In this document: positions 17,811 to 31,200 of the stretch, piece after piece
Layout of the letters: each line of letters starts with the position of its first letter
Position numbering within the stretch: the first letter of the stretch is position 1
Source: Isoetes taiwanensis
Taxonomy: Eukaryota > Streptophyta > Lycopodiopsida > Isoetales > Isoetaceae
Length of the DNA stretch: 64,000 nt
Assembly (NCBI GenBank): GCA_021234155.1
Contig: JAJEKV010000014.1
Span: 5,535,563-5,599,562, forward strand
Direction of reading: 5' to 3'
The notes under the pieces: model-generated
Database searches by the model: none
The model's input: the letters and a program-made list of their open reading frames with translations, nothing else
What the model was told of the DNA's origin: nothing
Made by a program: the position numbers and the translations under genes

Positions 17811-19880
17811 GGATCATGTTTGCCCCTAGTGGAGTGGAGCAGTTAGAGAAAATTTGAAGAAGACACAAATCAACTATTGGCGTTAATCACAAAATGAAGT
17901 TTCTGCATATACCATTTGGTTTTATTCATAAATGGACCTCAATGTACTGCCATATCAAAATGGACTAATGGACTAACCTTTGTTGGTTCAAGGCTCCAAC
18001 AAGGTTTGAAGGTTTCAAATAGAGAGGCAGATTAGATGATATAACATGATAAAAAATGCCAATCACATTCTCATGGCCCATTAAGTTTGAGCATATTGAA
18101 CGTTGACTTATGCAGTAGTTCCTGCAGGTGGAAGTGTAGGAATCACTTACATGTATGAGGGACTTGTTAATGCTAGGCTGCACTCATTTTGTTCCAGATT
18201 CAAGATTCACTGTGATCTTGATGGAGATGAATGGGATGCAACAGTCTACAGTCTATAGGCAGCCTATCTGAGGAACTGAAGATAAAAGTACAACAAATAG
18301 AGGTTATACACAGTTGTTCGCTAGTCTTAGGGCCTCTAGTCACTACAAAGCTAGATGTCTGGTACACATGAGCTTTTGTGGGTAAAACACTTGTTGTTAG
18401 ATCTGCGTATAATTCATGCAACTCGTATATGAAACACTTACTTTTAGTCAAAATTTTCAATAATATATGTTCCAATAGAGGTGCAGCAATACTAAAGACA
18501 TGAAGGAATGCCTCCAAAATGTATGTATTTGTTATGTTATGGCCTTAATCCACCTATTATGCACATCAATGATACAATATACAGATGTATGTTGCATGAC
18601 AGATTCCACTGAGATCTTTACATCTAGTTGCAGAAATTTGTACTTGTGCTCTATCAGGTTGCCTTAATATATGCCTCCAAAATTAGGTGATTAGCTACAT
18701 AATTATTTGAAATTTTGTTTAGCCTACAATGAATTGGTAGTACGATGCGAAGATAATTTGCTTAAATGATCAAATAGCTATTCATGGCATAATACTGGTG
18801 TATTTCTCAATGCTCATGGTAATTATTGATGTTGTATTTTTGCATGAAATTCACCATCTTGTAATTGTGCTATGTATTTGTGATACCACTTTGGACTTGT
18901 TTGGGATCTTGGCTACTTGATTTGCATATAACATGTACTAAATTCTACCATCCATCCTAGAAGCTTGTTAGAAGTTTCTGAACTACAAGTTATAATAACT
19001 ATGGATTTAGAAGGGTTTGTAACCTAGATTAGATTATTCACATGTATCACATTAACGTGGAAAGATGTGCACATTTGATTTTTGTGATCTCTTTATGAGA
19101 TCAAAATTGTATTATCATATTTTGCTTTGATGCCCAATTGGTTTTTGTGCTGATTGTTTACTTTTGCCTTTAACAATAGTAGCATCTCTTAAAAGACGAG
19201 GCTCAAATCCTCCAACTACCTCTCTAGTAGTTTTGGCCTATTCAGAAATAGTAATAAACTTGATTGGCCTCGTCTTCTAAGTTGATTATTCATTGTGTGA
19301 ATACTTTTTGGATCTTGATATCCAACAAAAATTAGATATTGGGCTAATTTTTTTATCTTCGAGTTATTATTTCGGTTGCAACAACTTATTAATAAAACAT
19401 TGCCATCTAATCAAGTTGACGACGCAATTAGGATTTGCTCATGGTCTTAGTTCCTCTAGGGGACTTATTTCTCAAAGCAGGAACCATTCTTTGCAAAAGC
19501 TATAGAAACAAACAAGCTATTTTGCAGATATATTAATCACCTAAAAGATGTGCACAGAAATAGCAAAGAGCACGTTGTCTGCTAATATGGTTGGAGTTTG
19601 ATCTTCTATTACACTATTTAAGTATCTCTGCAATCACAAACAACAAGAATGACACATATAAATGTAGTTTATTGCTTTGAATAATACCATGTCTGAATAT
19701 ATATATGCACTTTCCACCATGTTTCAAGTGCTTGTTGATCAACTTTCAAGAAAGATAAACTTTTTATCATCCACGAGAACCTAGTCGGGTTATGGAAAGA
19801 GAGAAGTTTAACTTCTTTGTTGTATTCCTCATTCTCTTAACATGCAAAATGATGACAGATTCATTGCAAAGCTAAGTTGT
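17811..19880. other. Intergenic, no gene recognised
   Basis: AT-rich; short open frames on both strands lack any recognisable family or codon pattern. Confidence 0.4.
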
Positions 19881-19970
19881 AGAATAGAATAGAATAGAAT
19901 AGAATAGAATAGAATAGAATAGAATAGAATAGAATAGAATAGAATAGAATAGAATAGAATAGAATAGAAT
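19881..19970. repeat. (AGAAT)18 microsatellite
   Basis: Perfect run of about 18 AGAAT pentamers. The same unit recurs at 24169-24197, 25615-25635 and 29793-29811 (the last two on the other strand). Confidence 0.95.
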
Positions 19971-19978
19971 GTATTTTT

Positions 19979-20032
19979 ATATAGCATTGTTGATGAATTT
20001 TTACATTTAAAAAATCATCAACAATGCTATAT
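19979..20032. repeat. Perfect 18-bp inverted repeat (hairpin)
   Basis: Arms ATATAGCATTGTTGATGA (19979-19996) and its exact complement (20015-20032) with an 18-nt AT-rich loop, directly after the pentamer tract. Could be a small foldback element or hairpin RNA locus. Confidence 0.85.
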
Positions 20033-20304
20033 ATACTCCTCAACATTCTACACGAATGGTGTAAAAACAAGTACAATTCGAGTTGGAAAAATCACAGCCC
20101 AATACAACCATAACCCCTCTTCCTAAGCCTGCCCTATTGCTAGTTTGTTTTTTTGTTCCACTTTGTCACAAGCCAGTCGTCATTATAGGATTTAATTTGA
20201 TGCATCTTGATGATGAAAAAGATATAAGTATCTCATAGTAGGAACTTCAACTTGCGACTATTTACTAGTTGCAAAAATATAAGATCCTTTTTTTTGTATA
20301 TATA
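20033..20304. other. Intergenic, no gene recognised
   Basis: AT-rich, nothing recognised up to the protease remnant of the gypsy relic. Confidence 0.4.
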
Positions 20305-23300
20305 AAAGCCAAGACTTTCATGGTCCTGATAGATACGGAAGCACTCATAACTTTTCCTCATCGAGAATAGTAGAAACTCTGAATCTCAGAACCTTGAAAT
20401 CCAAATCTAGGCCCATGGTATTGGCAAGTGATGCAATCAGGCATATCGCAGGAAAAAGAGTGAACTTTGATACTTGCCAAGTATCAATATTGGAATGGGC
20501 ATAGAGGTCATGAATATAGGAAAATATGATCTCATAATATGGATGGAGTGCCTCACTTTGGCAAAGGTAATCATTGATTGCGGCAACTGGAAGGTGACCC
20601 TGACAACACCAAATGGCAAGATCATAGAATAACAGGTAAGGAGGTCCCGCAATAATGCAATACATGTCTAGTAAGAAACTACGTAAGTGCATGTAAGAAG
20701 CAAGAAGTAGCATATACCTTTAAGTGGGAATTTAAGGATGAGGACACTTAAGAGGAGGAAGAGGATAAGACTTTGAGTACGTTGCCTAAGCAAGTCGCCA
20801 AGCTAGTCAAGGTATTCCATGATTTGTTTCTAGACGAGATCAAGGAACTCCCTCTTTACAAGGGAGTCGAGTATGAAATAGCACTTGAGCCGAGCACCAA
20901 GCGCCACACAGAATGACGATCCATGAACTAGCAGAGTTAAAGACGCAGTTGCAAGAACTCTTAGGCCTAGGCTTCATAAGAACTAGCGTCTCTCCGTTCG
21001 GCGCACCCATCTTGTTTGTCAAGAAGAAGGATGGAAGCTTGAGGATATGCATTGACCATCGGCAAGTAAACACGCACATCATCCAGATTGCCTCATAAAT
21101 CAGCTGCAAGGGGCAAAGTGCTTGTCCAAAATAGACTTGAGATCTGGCTATCACCAGATTAGGAGAAAGGAGGAAGATGTCCACAAGAAGATTTCAGGAC
21201 GAGGTATGGCCACTATGAGTTCACGGTCATACCATTCTGATTATCTAATGCTCCCGCAACCTTCATGAGACTCATAAACGGTATCTTCCGTGATGATTTT
21301 GGCATCATATTCTTCAATGACATTTTGGGACATCTTCTGGAATGATTTTGTCATCATATTCTTCAATGACATTTTGATTTACACTAGAACCTTGGATGAC
21401 CATGCCAAACACTTAAGAAAGTTCTCGAGAAGCTAAGGAGGCATCAACTCTACATAAAGCTATCTAAATGCCATTTTGGTAACCAAGGTGGAGTATATGA
21501 GGTACATTATTTCGAAAAAGGGGATTGCAACCGATCCCGCGAAGGTTCAGGCCGTGATTAAGTAGTCAGCTCCGAAGCATCTGCACGAAATGAGAAGTTT
21601 CTTGGGCTTGAAGGGCTACTATCCAAAGTTTGTGAAGAACTTTGCCAAGATAGTCACCTCATTAATGGACCTCACTAAAATCCAAAAGATAAAGAATTGG
21701 CCAGAACATTGGTCCAAAAAGGCCCAAGAAGCCTTGACAACAGCCCCAGCCTTAACACTTCTAGATCTGGAGAAAGATAACTTGGTGGTAACAGATGGAA
21801 ATAAAGTTGCAAGGCGCAGGGCAGAGCCAACCTTGCAGGGCGGGGATAATGTTGATGAGCCGAGTGATAGGAGACTACCTGGCTCGGTTCGGAGAGCACT
21901 TACGATGTCATTCAGACCAGACGGCGAAATGCGAATGCTCCAACTCATGATCAGGAACTACTAGTAGTAGTCATAGCTATTAAGATTTAGAGGCATTACT
22001 TGTTGCGAAAGAAGTTCCAATTAGATACAGATCACCAAAGCCTCCAATATATATTCACCTAATCACATCTTAATCTAAGGCAAATAAGATGGATGGAGTT
22101 TTTGGATAGAAGCACTCTCAAGGCATCCTTTAGCAATAAGAGTACAATGCAATGCTATATCAACACTCGATAGTGAGTTTGGCAAAAAAATAGAAAAAAC
22201 CTTGCCAATGGACAAAGACTTCCAAGAAGTATGGATGAACCTCTCCAAGGATGCGAGAACGGATAAGGAAAGAGAGGCCTTCAAACACTTTAAGAAAGAA
22301 GGTAATCTTTTGTACCACAAAAACTATGTGTCCCTAAGGCATTAGGAGTAAGGAAGTTGAACTTTCATGACGCGCACAATAACCCAATTGTCGGCCATGG
22401 GGGATTCATGAAAACTTACTTCAAGGTTATAAGTAGCTATTATTGGCCAGGCCAACTACGTCAACAGATGAAGGAGGAGCAACTCCGAATGGCTAGATCA
22501 CTCAAACCTTTAGCAGTTCCAAATGCCAAATGGAAGATAATAAGCATGGAATCCATAACAGGACTCCAAAAACAGCAAGGGGACATGATGCCTTAATGGT
22601 AATGATCGACAAATTGTCGAAATTGGTATATTTCTTATCATGTTGCACTACTGACATTGCCTTAGACACCGCCTTGCTTTTCACAAACGAGATCTTCAGG
22701 CTGCATGGAATGTGAACCAAATCATCTTTGATAGGGACCCTAAGTACATGAATGCGTTTTGGCAGGACTTCTTCAACACGATCCAGACCAAGCTGTGCAT
22801 GAAATCAAACCACTCGCAAACATATGGTCAAACAAAGAGCACCAATAAAATACTAGAAGGTATGAAGAATTATGTCTGGAAGAAGCAATCAAAATGGGGA
22901 GACTATATCCATTTGGTAGAGTTTGCATATAATAGCACCCAATAGGAATCCACTCAAATGTTCCCCTTCATGATAAATTATGGCTATCAATGACTAACTC
23001 CATGCTGCACTTCGCACAACCCTGCGTTCAAGTAAAAATCTCTCAACGGATGTTGGCGGATATGCAACAATTGGTCGAGGAAGTTTGAGGATATTTGCTA
23101 GCAGTAAGAAGCAGGCAAAAGAGTATCATAAATAAGCACAGGACCTCCAAGTGGGAGATAACATTTAACTTAAGATAAAAGTCAAACAAGCCAAGCTCTG
23201 CATCAACAATTGCAAGAATTTTGCTCCAAGGTAGGTTGGACCATTCAAAATAGTTCAAAGAGTGAGAAGTCAGGCCTACAAATTGGATCTACCAGCTCAC

Positions 23301-23420
23301 TTGAAAAACAAATAGAGTTTTCCTTGTAAGTATTCTAAAGAATCACATTTCGAACTCGAAGGAAGTATTGGAGACACCAACCTTGTTGGAAATGATCGAT
23401 GAACAAATAGAAATATACAA
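20305..23420 (+). mobile_element. Old Ty3/gypsy pol relic, related to the complete element
   Basis: Protease remnant MVLIDTEALI (~20318), EVMNIGKYDLI, RT pieces ([20 protein letters not shown] at ~20970; FFNDILIYT-like at 21310-21390), MRSFLGLKGYYPKF (21590), RNase H remnants ([14 protein letters not shown]-like, ~22030), integrase pieces ([48 protein letters not shown]) and LETPTLLEMIDEQIEI at 23370-23415, matching [16 protein letters not shown] of the complete element. Many stops and frameshifts; a ~55-bp tandem duplication copies the RT active-site region (21286-21380). No LTR, gag or H3-like ORF is seen. A much older, truncated relative. Confidence 0.88.
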
Positions 23421-23625
23421 ATGCCCCACATCCTTCTTAAATTTATTAGCCAGTTCCCGCAGCTCTGCTGGACTAACCTCCGTTGTTTCTTGCTGCTTGA
23501 TTCGTATCCTTTTCGGCTCCATGCTTTTGTCGACGACCCATTCCAAAAATAATCCTAATGCAAGCAATATATCATTTCGACCAATTTGTTGTGCATATAT
23601 GAACACAAATGTGGTGGCTAGCATA
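23421..23625 (-). other. Coding-like fragment, minus strand
   Basis: The minus strand is open and reads like protein: FVFIYAQQIGRNDILLALGL, then MEPKRIRIKQQETTE and an amphipathic tail SPAELRELANKFKK, ending where the gypsy relic starts. GAG|GTTAGT after ETTE could be a splice donor. May be an exon cut by the gypsy insertion. No family recognised. Confidence 0.25.
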
Positions 23626-23869
23626 CAGGAACCTAAATATTTTCTGAAATTTCATGATTGCAACTTATGAGCAAACTACAACAATGCATATTATGCTTTA
23701 TCATGCTAATGCAAAATATATTCTTTTAACAGTCGACATGAGTTGAATGATGAGTGTTATTCCTAACAGATGGCATACATGAGTGCAAATTTCCACCCTT
23801 GTACTAGGCCTCCGATGCGCTGTCTTATTTGGAAAAAAAAACAAGATTCAAAAATCCAAAGAAAACAAG

Positions 23870-25735
23870 ACAGTGTAAGATTCAAGAAACTAAGCTGTAT
23901 TGTTAATGTTATTGAAAATTTCATGCAATAAATTGCACCAAAATGTACAATTCTCATGAGGACTCGCATCATGCATCTAGTCTTAACTGAATCCCTACGC
24001 AACATAAACACTAAAACATGTACATAAGATAAAAACCTCCAAAATAAAAAGGGTTGTTCACGCGTGCCACACAAAATAATAAACATAACATGAATTAATT
24101 AATTATATATAATTAAAAGGGGAGGGGGGATGGGTTCAAGAGGAAGAGAAAAGAAACTGTTGAGACGAAGAATAGAATAGAATAGAATAGAATAGAAGAA
24201 GAAACGTCGATTTGAGAAGCTGAAGGAGATTTCTGCTATAAAACGCTAAACCAGAGGTCCAAAACTGCATGCAAAACATGCATGCATGCATGCTCCTCTT
24301 CATGAGAATCTCGATCCTGCGAAGTGGATCGATTAGCATTCTCATGAGGACTCGCATCATGCATCCAAACCGCAATAAAAAGAGAACTCTGCTTAACTTT
24401 TAAGAAGCGCGAAGGACGAAATACAATTGCCTCAATCCAGACAATCAGACCAGGATGGAAAGAGGAGAATGAAAAACGTCAAGAATTATCTATCCATGTA
24501 AGAAGAAGCCCCTCCCCTGCATGATTCAAGAGGAAGAGAAAAAAAACTGCTAAGACGAATAAGAGATACCGATTTGAGAAGGTTGAAGAAGACTTTTGCT
24601 ATAAAAAACTAAATCAAAGGTCCAAAACTGCATGCACAACATGCATGCATGCATGGTCCTCCTCATGAGAATCTCGATCCTACGGAGTAGATCTATTAGC
24701 AATTTCATTCAACTAAAACAATAAGCATCCAAATATGATTTAAAAGAATATGCAAAAAAAACAAGATGCATCGTTAATGATGCTGGAAATTTCATGCAAG
24801 ATGAAAAGCAAGGCAGAATGGATCATAGATTTTATTCACCTAATCTCCTACTGTAATAGAAAAATGGTATATTATCTTCACTAAATAAATGCAAATAAAC
24901 TATCAAACTACCTCATCCACAACTAGCATGCTACAATCACGAAATTTGCACACCTTTGTGGTCATCCTTCAAACTAATTCCTCCAGTAGTCACCTTTAAT
25001 TTTTAAATGCTTGGCAAGTTTTTTACAGCATTTTCACATGAATGAAGAATATTCAAGTTCTGTAATTTTATTAGCTAATAGCTCAACCCCATTCACTAGA
25101 TTGCAGAATATATACTAGATTGGTTGATTTGAAGCTGCACATAGCACATTTCCACGTAAGTCTTTCTTTTATATGTGAGTGCATAAAGCAGTTCTGTTAC
25201 CTTTGAAAAGAGAAATGGACCTTTTTCTCTTCTCCTCCTCAATGTAAGCTCGTCCATTAGGTTAATGACGAAAGGCTTGTGAAGAAATCCCTATTTGAAA
25301 GACTAGGCTGTGTTTAGAAATGTTGCAGAGTACAAAAGACTAGCGGTTTTGAGAAAGATAACATATAAGCCTCTTCACAAGAGGCCGAAGTTCTGGAGAA
25401 AAAGCTTGTCTACCTGGAGATAATAAAATTAAAATTTTTATAGGAAAGTTTTTTCAAACATTTTCAGATAAGTTGCAAAACAAACTAACATCCTCAGCTA
25501 TAATTGCAAAGAATATTTAGGAAAACTAAGATGTATTATTAATAACGTTGGAAGTTTCATGCACTAAAACATTGCAAGATGAAAAGCAAGGCATAATGGA
25601 CTAAAACGTTGGAACTATTCTATTCTATTCTATTCATTGGATAGAGAAAAGAAACACCATCTTCACTAAATAAATGAAAAAAAAAACTATAATACCACCT
25701 CATCCATAATTAGCATTATACCAATCATGCTACAT
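23870..25735. repeat. Cluster of diverged duplications
   Basis: Block A: 24137-24335 and 24522-24705 share TTCAAGAGGAAGAGAAAA, AGGTCCAAAACTGCATGC, a (GCAT)n palindrome and CATGAGAATCTCGATCCT. Block B: TTCTCATGAGGACTCGCATC occurs at ~23952 and ~24340. Block C: a phrase ending AGATGAAAAGCAAGGC(A/A)...ATGG at ~24790-24822 and ~25575-25600, with a weaker third copy at ~23880-23940, followed in two cases by ATCTTCACTAAATAAATG. Tracts of AGAAT sit inside. Looks like serial segmental duplication in decaying intergenic DNA. No gene. Confidence 0.65.
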
Positions 25736-27208
25736 GTCTTTATGTCGCTTAGACATGTAAAGACCGATGGCTTTAATTCCACAACTTGCATTTTTTGGAA
25801 ACATTCTGATGCAAGGTAGCCTTCACCATGCTCGGCATAAACTGCAAGTCAAATTCTTTGGACCTGGATATGCCGGCAAGTTTATGATCCGTTTATCCTC
25901 AAAAGATATTCCAATTGTGTCGTGATAAAGGCTCTGGAACTTTGTAATTTTCAAACCTAGAATCTTGTCAACTGCAAAGCTTCAATGGAAGGAAGGAAGG
26001 AAGGAAGTTTATTTTAACGTCCACGGAGGCCAGAGGCCTATGAGACGGTACATGCAGAGAACATGCAAAAAATCCAAAACCCCAACACCAAAAACAAACA
26101 ATGTAACTGTACAGTAGAACCCTACTACCGGGATGAAAAAACCCCCACTTGGGAGGAAAAACCCTAACAGTAGGCTCTCAAATACCATGCCCTAGAAGAG
26201 CAAGTCTGACGGCCGAAATCTGCAGGATGTAATGTGGGTATGGCATGAACTTAAGTTGTATTCCATGCACATTGACAAAATGTGTTGTACTCTAAAATGT
26301 GCATGTGTAAATGGCCAGTCCCAAAATATGAATCTGAGGCTTTTCTGCCTTATATAGTCTCCGAACTCTTATGATTTAAATTCCAACTAAGTTGATTCTA
26401 TTGCTAACTCTTTGCAATGCATTTGGCAATATGAGAAAAGGTTTTAGGGTTGCCTATACTGTTAGGCCATGTAAACTATGTTTACCTTACTAATCATACT
26501 ACCATGTACAACCAATTAGCATGTCCTTGGCATCGTTTTGTTGCTTGTACATAATTAGAAGTAAGGATATTATAGATGCTAAAAAAAGTAACTCGAGCAC
26601 ATCAAGTGTAATACCATCAACCATTCGAAATGCTGAGATTATCTACCACATTTGTTCCATTTTTCGCTGCTATGGGTCTAAATTCCTTACTGCAAGAACA
26701 GAACAAATAAAGCAACTATTCTGAAAGAACATGTATCTATTCTGTACTCTTCAGGCATGCATCTGAATTAAGCCAACCATTGTCTAGGTCATCCAGTACC
26801 TGATAGAACCAGTAGCAAATGTCGATAATGTCAAATTGTTCTTCTTCTAATGTATATTCCTGCCTCACCCCTGAGACAAATTCGAATAAGATGTCTAAAG
26901 CTCGTCCCCAATGGTCATAAGAGCTTATCATCTGCATGTGCCTGGACCCCAACACCAAATAACTCTGGTCCAAAGTCCGAAGCCAGGTATTTGTTTAGAA
27001 AGAAAGGAACGTGTTCTACAGAAACCCATGGAAGAAATGGTCGTCTATGTCAAAAAGAAAGAAACATGTTGTACAGAAGCTCGAGGAGGTCGAAACTAGA
27101 TTCTTTTAAGGTTTTCTAATTTTCATAGCCGTCAGGTTTGAAAAAATAGATCTCATGGTTAAAATGAGGACGTGTTATAAAAGTATGATGTGACAGACTA
27201 TGTAGATT
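25736..27208. other. Intergenic, with one weak minus-strand coding-like ORF
   Basis: (GGAA)5 at 25987-26007. On the minus strand 26973-26737 is open for 78 codons with acidic, protein-like text (ALDILFEFVSGVRQEYTLEE, FDIIDICYWFYQVLDDLDNG); it may be an exon but I recognise no family. Nothing else found. Confidence 0.3.
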
Positions 27209-27398
27209 TTTGATCATTGGTTGCTTACTCATGCCCTCCTGTGCATTTCTTGCCCTGATAGATTGCTTGAGCTACAGAAATATTTGAAAATTGGCTATGA
27301 ATTAAGAGGTTTTATTGGATCAATATTTTTCCTGGTGTTTTATTTCAGTGGTTCCAGAACTTCACGGGTTCCAAGGCCTTTTACATGCAAGAAATGAT
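27209..27398 (+). repeat. Dispersed direct repeat, copy 1
   Basis: About 190 bp, roughly 90 % identical to 35845-36034. Holds GGTGTTTTATTTCAG followed by TGGTTCCAGAACTTCAC..., which looks like a splice acceptor and exon start (WFQNFTGSKAFYMQEM in translation). Confidence 0.8.
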
Positions 27399-27744
27399 CA
27401 TTGCACCAATCTCCCCAGTACTTATCTGCTTTCCAATGTGATAAACATTTAGCAATGTTAGATGATCACTCTCTGGAACAAAAAATTTCTCTCTGGCTAC
27501 ATCACTTTGTTCAACTCATTCACACAATCCAATTGATCCTCAATAAGAAATTTTTTTTACTAGGAGTAGGTCAAGAGGAAATTGTATCATAGAGCTAGAG
27601 ATTTGACAGAATCATTCTCCCCAAAATCTAAGATGAAATTGGGCGCTATGCTATTTCTTCTATTGTATTACCTTGTATCCATTTATTGTCCTGTTATTAA
27701 TAAAGTTGCAGTTCAGTTCCAGCTTGTGTACCAGGCATTTGGCA
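27399..27744. other. Intergenic, nothing recognised
   Basis: AT-rich sequence between the dispersed repeat and the PCNA pseudogene. Confidence 0.4.
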
Positions 27745-28266
27745 ATGGAAAAAGTTAGAAGGGTCACCAGGGCCTCAATATTTGTTCTGGTTACCGATGC
27801 AAACTTCGATTGTTCGGTCACTGGTTTCTCTCTCCAGGCCATGGATTCTAGCCATGTCGCTCTTATGGCTTTGCTTCTCAGGTCTGATGGTTTTGAGCAT
27901 TTTTGTTGTGATGGAAACAATTGAATGGGCATGAATCTGAATAACATGGTCAAGATGCTAAAATGTGCTGGAAATGATGATACCATTACTATCAAGGTCG
28001 ACGACGGGGGGGACACTGTCACCTTCATGTTTGATAGCCCAACTCAAGATAGAATCTTAGATTTTGAAATGAAGCTGATGGATATAGATAGTGAACATTT
28101 GGGAATTCTTGACGATACATACCAGGCCATTGTGAAGATGCCATTTCAAGAATCTACGAGGATATTGATTCTATAGGGGACACAGTTGTTATATCAGTAA
28201 CAAAGGAAGGAGTAAATTTCTCTACTTCTGGCAATATTGGTACAGCTAATATTGTTTGTCACCACA
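27745..28266 (+). pseudogene. PCNA (sliding clamp) pseudogene
   Basis: Clear PCNA text: [36 protein letters not shown], an in-frame TGA (27922-27924) where the family has a Leu/Ser pair, [59 protein letters not shown], then a frame change near 28150 and [30 protein letters not shown]. It covers roughly residues 10-180 of a ~265-residue clamp, without introns over this span; the first residues are scrambled and the C-terminal third is missing. PCNA is the replication clamp. This is a dead, possibly processed, partial copy; no poly-A tail or target duplication was found. Confidence 0.92.
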
Positions 28267-31200
28267 CGAAAAGCTAAATCACCAACAAATCAGTTTACCA
28301 TTTCTGCTGGGGAAGGAGCTCAAGCCATAGGATATTTCTCTGGTGTTAACATCTTTTCTAAAGATAGTGTTAAGATCTTTTCTATAAGATGTCAACTTTG
28401 TAACAATGTATGTGTATATTTATAACATGGACACATGTTTCTAATGTATGTCAGGCTTCCGAATCATCTTGACCATGCATATATCATCCAAACTTTAATA
28501 TTTGAAGTTCTGGTATATGTAATGTATTAAAGCAATGTCCCGCTGTCACTGGCAGAAAGAATGCATGCCTAAGGTAAGCATATTGTTACCCTTTACTTCT
28601 AAAAGTGCTTTAAAGTAGTATTTAGTGATTTGCATGCACAAGATATTAAACTTTGGGTTTGTGACCATAAATTGAGCTACTTCAGAAGATTGGCTAGAAA
28701 AACAAAAGAAAGGTCTGTTAGATGTTTCATTTGACAAAGCTAACCTATAACAAGAACTTGGTTTCCAAAGGAGTTGCAAAAGATCTCTAAAACCCTAAAA
28801 GATTGCTATTATATGGTATATGGTAGTCTTTCTGCCAACTTGCATCTCAAATTCATTTGTTATGGCATCGTTTGTGCTCATTATCATGTCATGGCTATTT
28901 ATTTGCCATATGATTTTGCTTGAACAATTCCATTGTTCCCTACTATGGCACAAGTCCAGTATAGGTCTAATTCTCCTTCAGTACTATTATTATAGAAACG
29001 AATATCTGAAGAGTATGCTTGCTGAATCTTTGAATTCATTATACCAACACATAATTTGTTCTTGAGATATTATTTGTTAGATTAACAAGCTTGCTACGAA
29101 GATTAGCTTTGTTGTGTCAATACATATTCTGCTCCATGCTCCATCGCATAGAATCAATCAATCTTGTTAATTTGGGATTTTCAGGTTTGGCCAAAAAACT
29201 TTTTGGAATTTTTTTTAACTCGATTTTCTATGATTTTGTAAGATTTTGCGGCCGGAAAGACTTCTCGATTTCCCAAAAATCGTAGATTTTTTTTTTCTAT
29301 GATTTTGTCTCCACAGTTATTCAGTCGAGAGGGCATACAGTGTGATGCCAGAGAGAACAAGGCATGCAACAATGTTTTTTTTAATCGTTTGGGTTTTTAT
29401 GCGGTTGTGGCTTGACGGCAAAGCTTTGGACGATTTCGACTTGCAGCAGGAAGGATTAAAGATTCTACCTCTTTAATGGAGGACGTTTTACGAATAGGGA
29501 GGCAACATAGGTCATATTGGGATTCTTTGCATTCTGATGTACATGGTAAGCATTTTTCCTGTTTTGTAAAAATATTGTAGAGTTGTTACAAGGATGAATC
29601 ACAAAGCCGTTCAACTAAGTATGGAGCGTTTCTGCAAGAACACACCTACAACTAAACTCCAGTACGAATTTCTGCAAAATCCTTGGTAAGGTCTTTCTAC
29701 ATTTCATTTGCTATTCAAATATGGAAACACATGACAAAACATCATCAGGCATAAATTTAAGCAGTATGTTGCTTTGGCTCTACCAATCAATCCATTCTAT
29801 TCTATTCTATTTATGACTTGGAGTCAACTAGATTGCAAGAGAGCTCTTAAATTTCGGTTTTGTTCATGCTTACAAAGTTGCAACTGCAAGTTGGAGCCTC
29901 CATAAAATGTAGGTGTGCATGTTGATTTGATTCTATCTAGAGGTATGTCACAAAGGAAATGGAATTAGTAGATTGGTGCTTATGTTCCACAAAGGGAATA
30001 AATTAGTAGATTGGCAAGGCAAGTGAGACATCTGAGAAAAGGTGTTATCATGTTTGTCATAGCCAGGAGTCATGTTTATGACTCACATTTATTTGGGATT
30101 ATATTAAATACTTATTTTTTAAATGGCAATTGAGAATCTGTTAAACACTTCTTTCTTATATGGAATTGGAGAGCTTCTAGAAAGGGAATTTTGTTTCTTC
30201 AAAATTAAGTTTGCAAGAAGGGTATGAAGGCAGCTACATTATATTTAGCGCTAGCATTTTATTGTTGTATATATTTGTTTTCCAGTTCTTTTATCTTAAT
30301 CTCTATTATCTACTGTTTTTGTTTAGGATCCTCGTAAGAAATGATAGTAAACAAGTAAAATTACATGGTTGCCATTTGTTTAGATGGCATTTTCTGCTAA
30401 ATAAATATTTGGGTGCTACTGATCATCGTCATGTAGATGAAGTGTAGACCATTGGCATTACTTTCAGATCCATTTTCCATTTTATTGCTGATACTTAGAT
30501 TAGGTCTTTATTTTGGAGCTGATTTGAAAGGGTTTCAATCAGGTACAATATAAAAGGACTGTATACTGCTCGATCTCTGCTCTTCAAATTGGATAAAGTT
30601 CCCTAAATGCTTTTGTAGCATCTGTCTCTACAAATATCGATGAGCAGAACTTATCTTTATACGACCAAATATAGAAGACTAAGAAGTGAGTGCTAATAAC
30701 ATAGAAATAAGAAATTCCTTAAACATAGTAGATTGCCTTCAATTTTCAATCTGTTATTAAACATCCAGCCTCTACATTTGATGTTTATCAGACGTGGCAT
30801 TTTTTCTGAAATTACTAGCATATTGCATGACAGCTATCTAGGCTCCTTCTTTCATGCATGAATAATCTAACGGTCTCGATCTTAGTGTTGATACTTGCAT
30901 TCTTTGTGCAAACTTGGTCTTTGTTTTGGAGCAGGTTGCAAGCAGGTATAGTATTATTCATTCTTTCATGCATAAGTCCTCAAACAGTCAGATCTCAGGA
31001 TAAATAGATTGACAATATAAGTGGCTCTGATTTAGTTGCAGGGCATAGAATGACCAGTTGAACTACTTAATTTAGACTTAGGAACATGTGTTGAAAGTTT
31101 TATTTCTTCTACCAGGTTAGGATACAAAAAGATAGTGAAATGCATTTACTGATTGTGGGGATCTGGCTTACGGTTAAATCCAGGCTTGGAATTATAAAAA

